64,000 nt of DNA, taken from positions 293,422 through 357,421 of the forward strand of contig NZ_RSEC01000059.1 of assembly GCF_003937945.1 (NCBI RefSeq). The letters are read 5' to 3'. A program made the translations under genes and the position numbers. Every line of letters begins with the position of its first letter. Within the stretch, counting starts at the first letter, position 1. The notes below the pieces were generated by a model, which was given only the letters and a program-made list of their open reading frames with translations, did not search any database and was not told the DNA's origin. Source of the stretch: Amycolatopsis eburnea. Its GTDB lineage: Bacteria > Actinomycetota > Actinomycetes > Mycobacteriales > Pseudonocardiaceae. Positions 63,875 to 64,000 of the stretch are shown piece by piece.

Positions 63875-64000
63875 TCAGCTCCGGACGGTCTTGAGGGCAC
63901 CGGCCCAGGATTCGAGCTGGTCGAACAGGATCGTGGCCGCCTGGTCGTGCGCGGCCGCGGGGGCGAAGGTGGTGAAGTTCCGGAAGTCGGTGACCAAGGA
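63875..64000 (-). CDS. C-terminal end of a probable NADPH-dependent FMN reductase, cut by window edge
   Basis: Only the last 41 residues are in the window, ending DQLESWAGALKTVRS. The FTTFAPAAAHDQAATILFDQ part resembles the C-terminal helix region of flavodoxin-fold NAD(P)H-FMN reductases. Directly upstream of, and probably co-transcribed with, the decarboxylase-like gene. Assignment is tentative because the cofactor region is outside the window. Confidence 0.4.
   Translation of the reverse strand, partial: SLVTDFRNFTTFAPAAAHDQAATILFDQLESWAGALKTVRS

Noticed and set aside
1..64000. Search for tRNA, rRNA, CRISPR arrays, insertion sequences and phage att sites
   Set aside because: No clover-leaf, array of spaced direct repeats, transposase or integrase sequence was recognised; the catabolic island has no visible mobile-element borders.

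Overview
The window is very GC-rich, dense with GTG starts and 4-nt ATGA/GTGA gene overlaps, and carries a gas-vesicle cluster, an LAxTG-type sorting signal, F420/LLM enzymes and actinobacterial surface-anchored repeat proteins. This points to a filamentous actinomycete, most likely Pseudonocardiales (Amycolatopsis-like); the genus is an inference.

Layout. (1) 1-4828: a gas-vesicle (gvp) operon, entered inside a gvpY-like gene and running gvpZ-A-F-G-O-J-L-S-K. (2) 4840-8395: a GlsB-type stress membrane protein behind a SigB/SigF-like promoter, an ECF-like sigma factor fused to a zinc-binding anti-sigma-like tail, and a sulfatase lipoprotein. (3) 8412-11431: a decayed MFS fragment, a marR-MFS pair and a divergent SDR. 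(4) 11442-50224: a catabolic island of about 39 kb. A + strand operon (12576-24292) encodes a Rieske oxygenase, a LigJ-like hydratase, acyl-CoA dehydrogenase, NDP-forming acyl-CoA synthetase, class II aldolase-type decarboxylase, LigB-type extradiol dioxygenase, three RraA/LigK-type aldolases in tandem, a LigC-like dehydrogenase and a second LigJ-like hydratase. Around it lie two paralogous FadR/GntR regulators, P450 plus MDR dehydrogenase, a Liv-type ABC importer (with a LivM-LivG fusion), SDRs, an isochorismatase-type hydrolase, an alpha/beta hydrolase, two LLM flavoenzymes, a three-subunit molybdenum hydroxylase, a flavin reductase, an MHS transporter, an EthD protein, the oxygenase reductase, a PEP-mutase/ICL-family lyase and a TetR regulator. 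(5) 50552-53145: GNAT, secreted cupin, SDR and two gene remnants. (6) 53319-60631: a surface-anchored metal ABC system behind a Zur-like box. (7) 60618-64000: a secreted glucose/sorbosone dehydrogenase-like protein, an amidohydrolase and the end of a probable flavin reductase.

How it works together. A 17-bp element close to GCTCCTATNATTANCCT recurs at about ten places between 12.2 and 49.5 kb, nearly always on a promoter, and ties region 4 into one regulon; the two convergent FadR paralogs at its centre are the obvious candidate repressors. The gene content predicts import of an aromatic or heteroaromatic acid, upper-pathway hydroxylation (Rieske, Mo-hydroxylase, LLM monooxygenase, P450), LigB-type 4,5-ring cleavage and a LigC/LigJ/LigK-like lower pathway to pyruvate and oxaloacetate. 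The substrate cannot be read from the sequence. A second regulatory link is a TetR-type operator shared by the tetR/SDR locus at 48.6 kb and the SDR at 10.6 kb.
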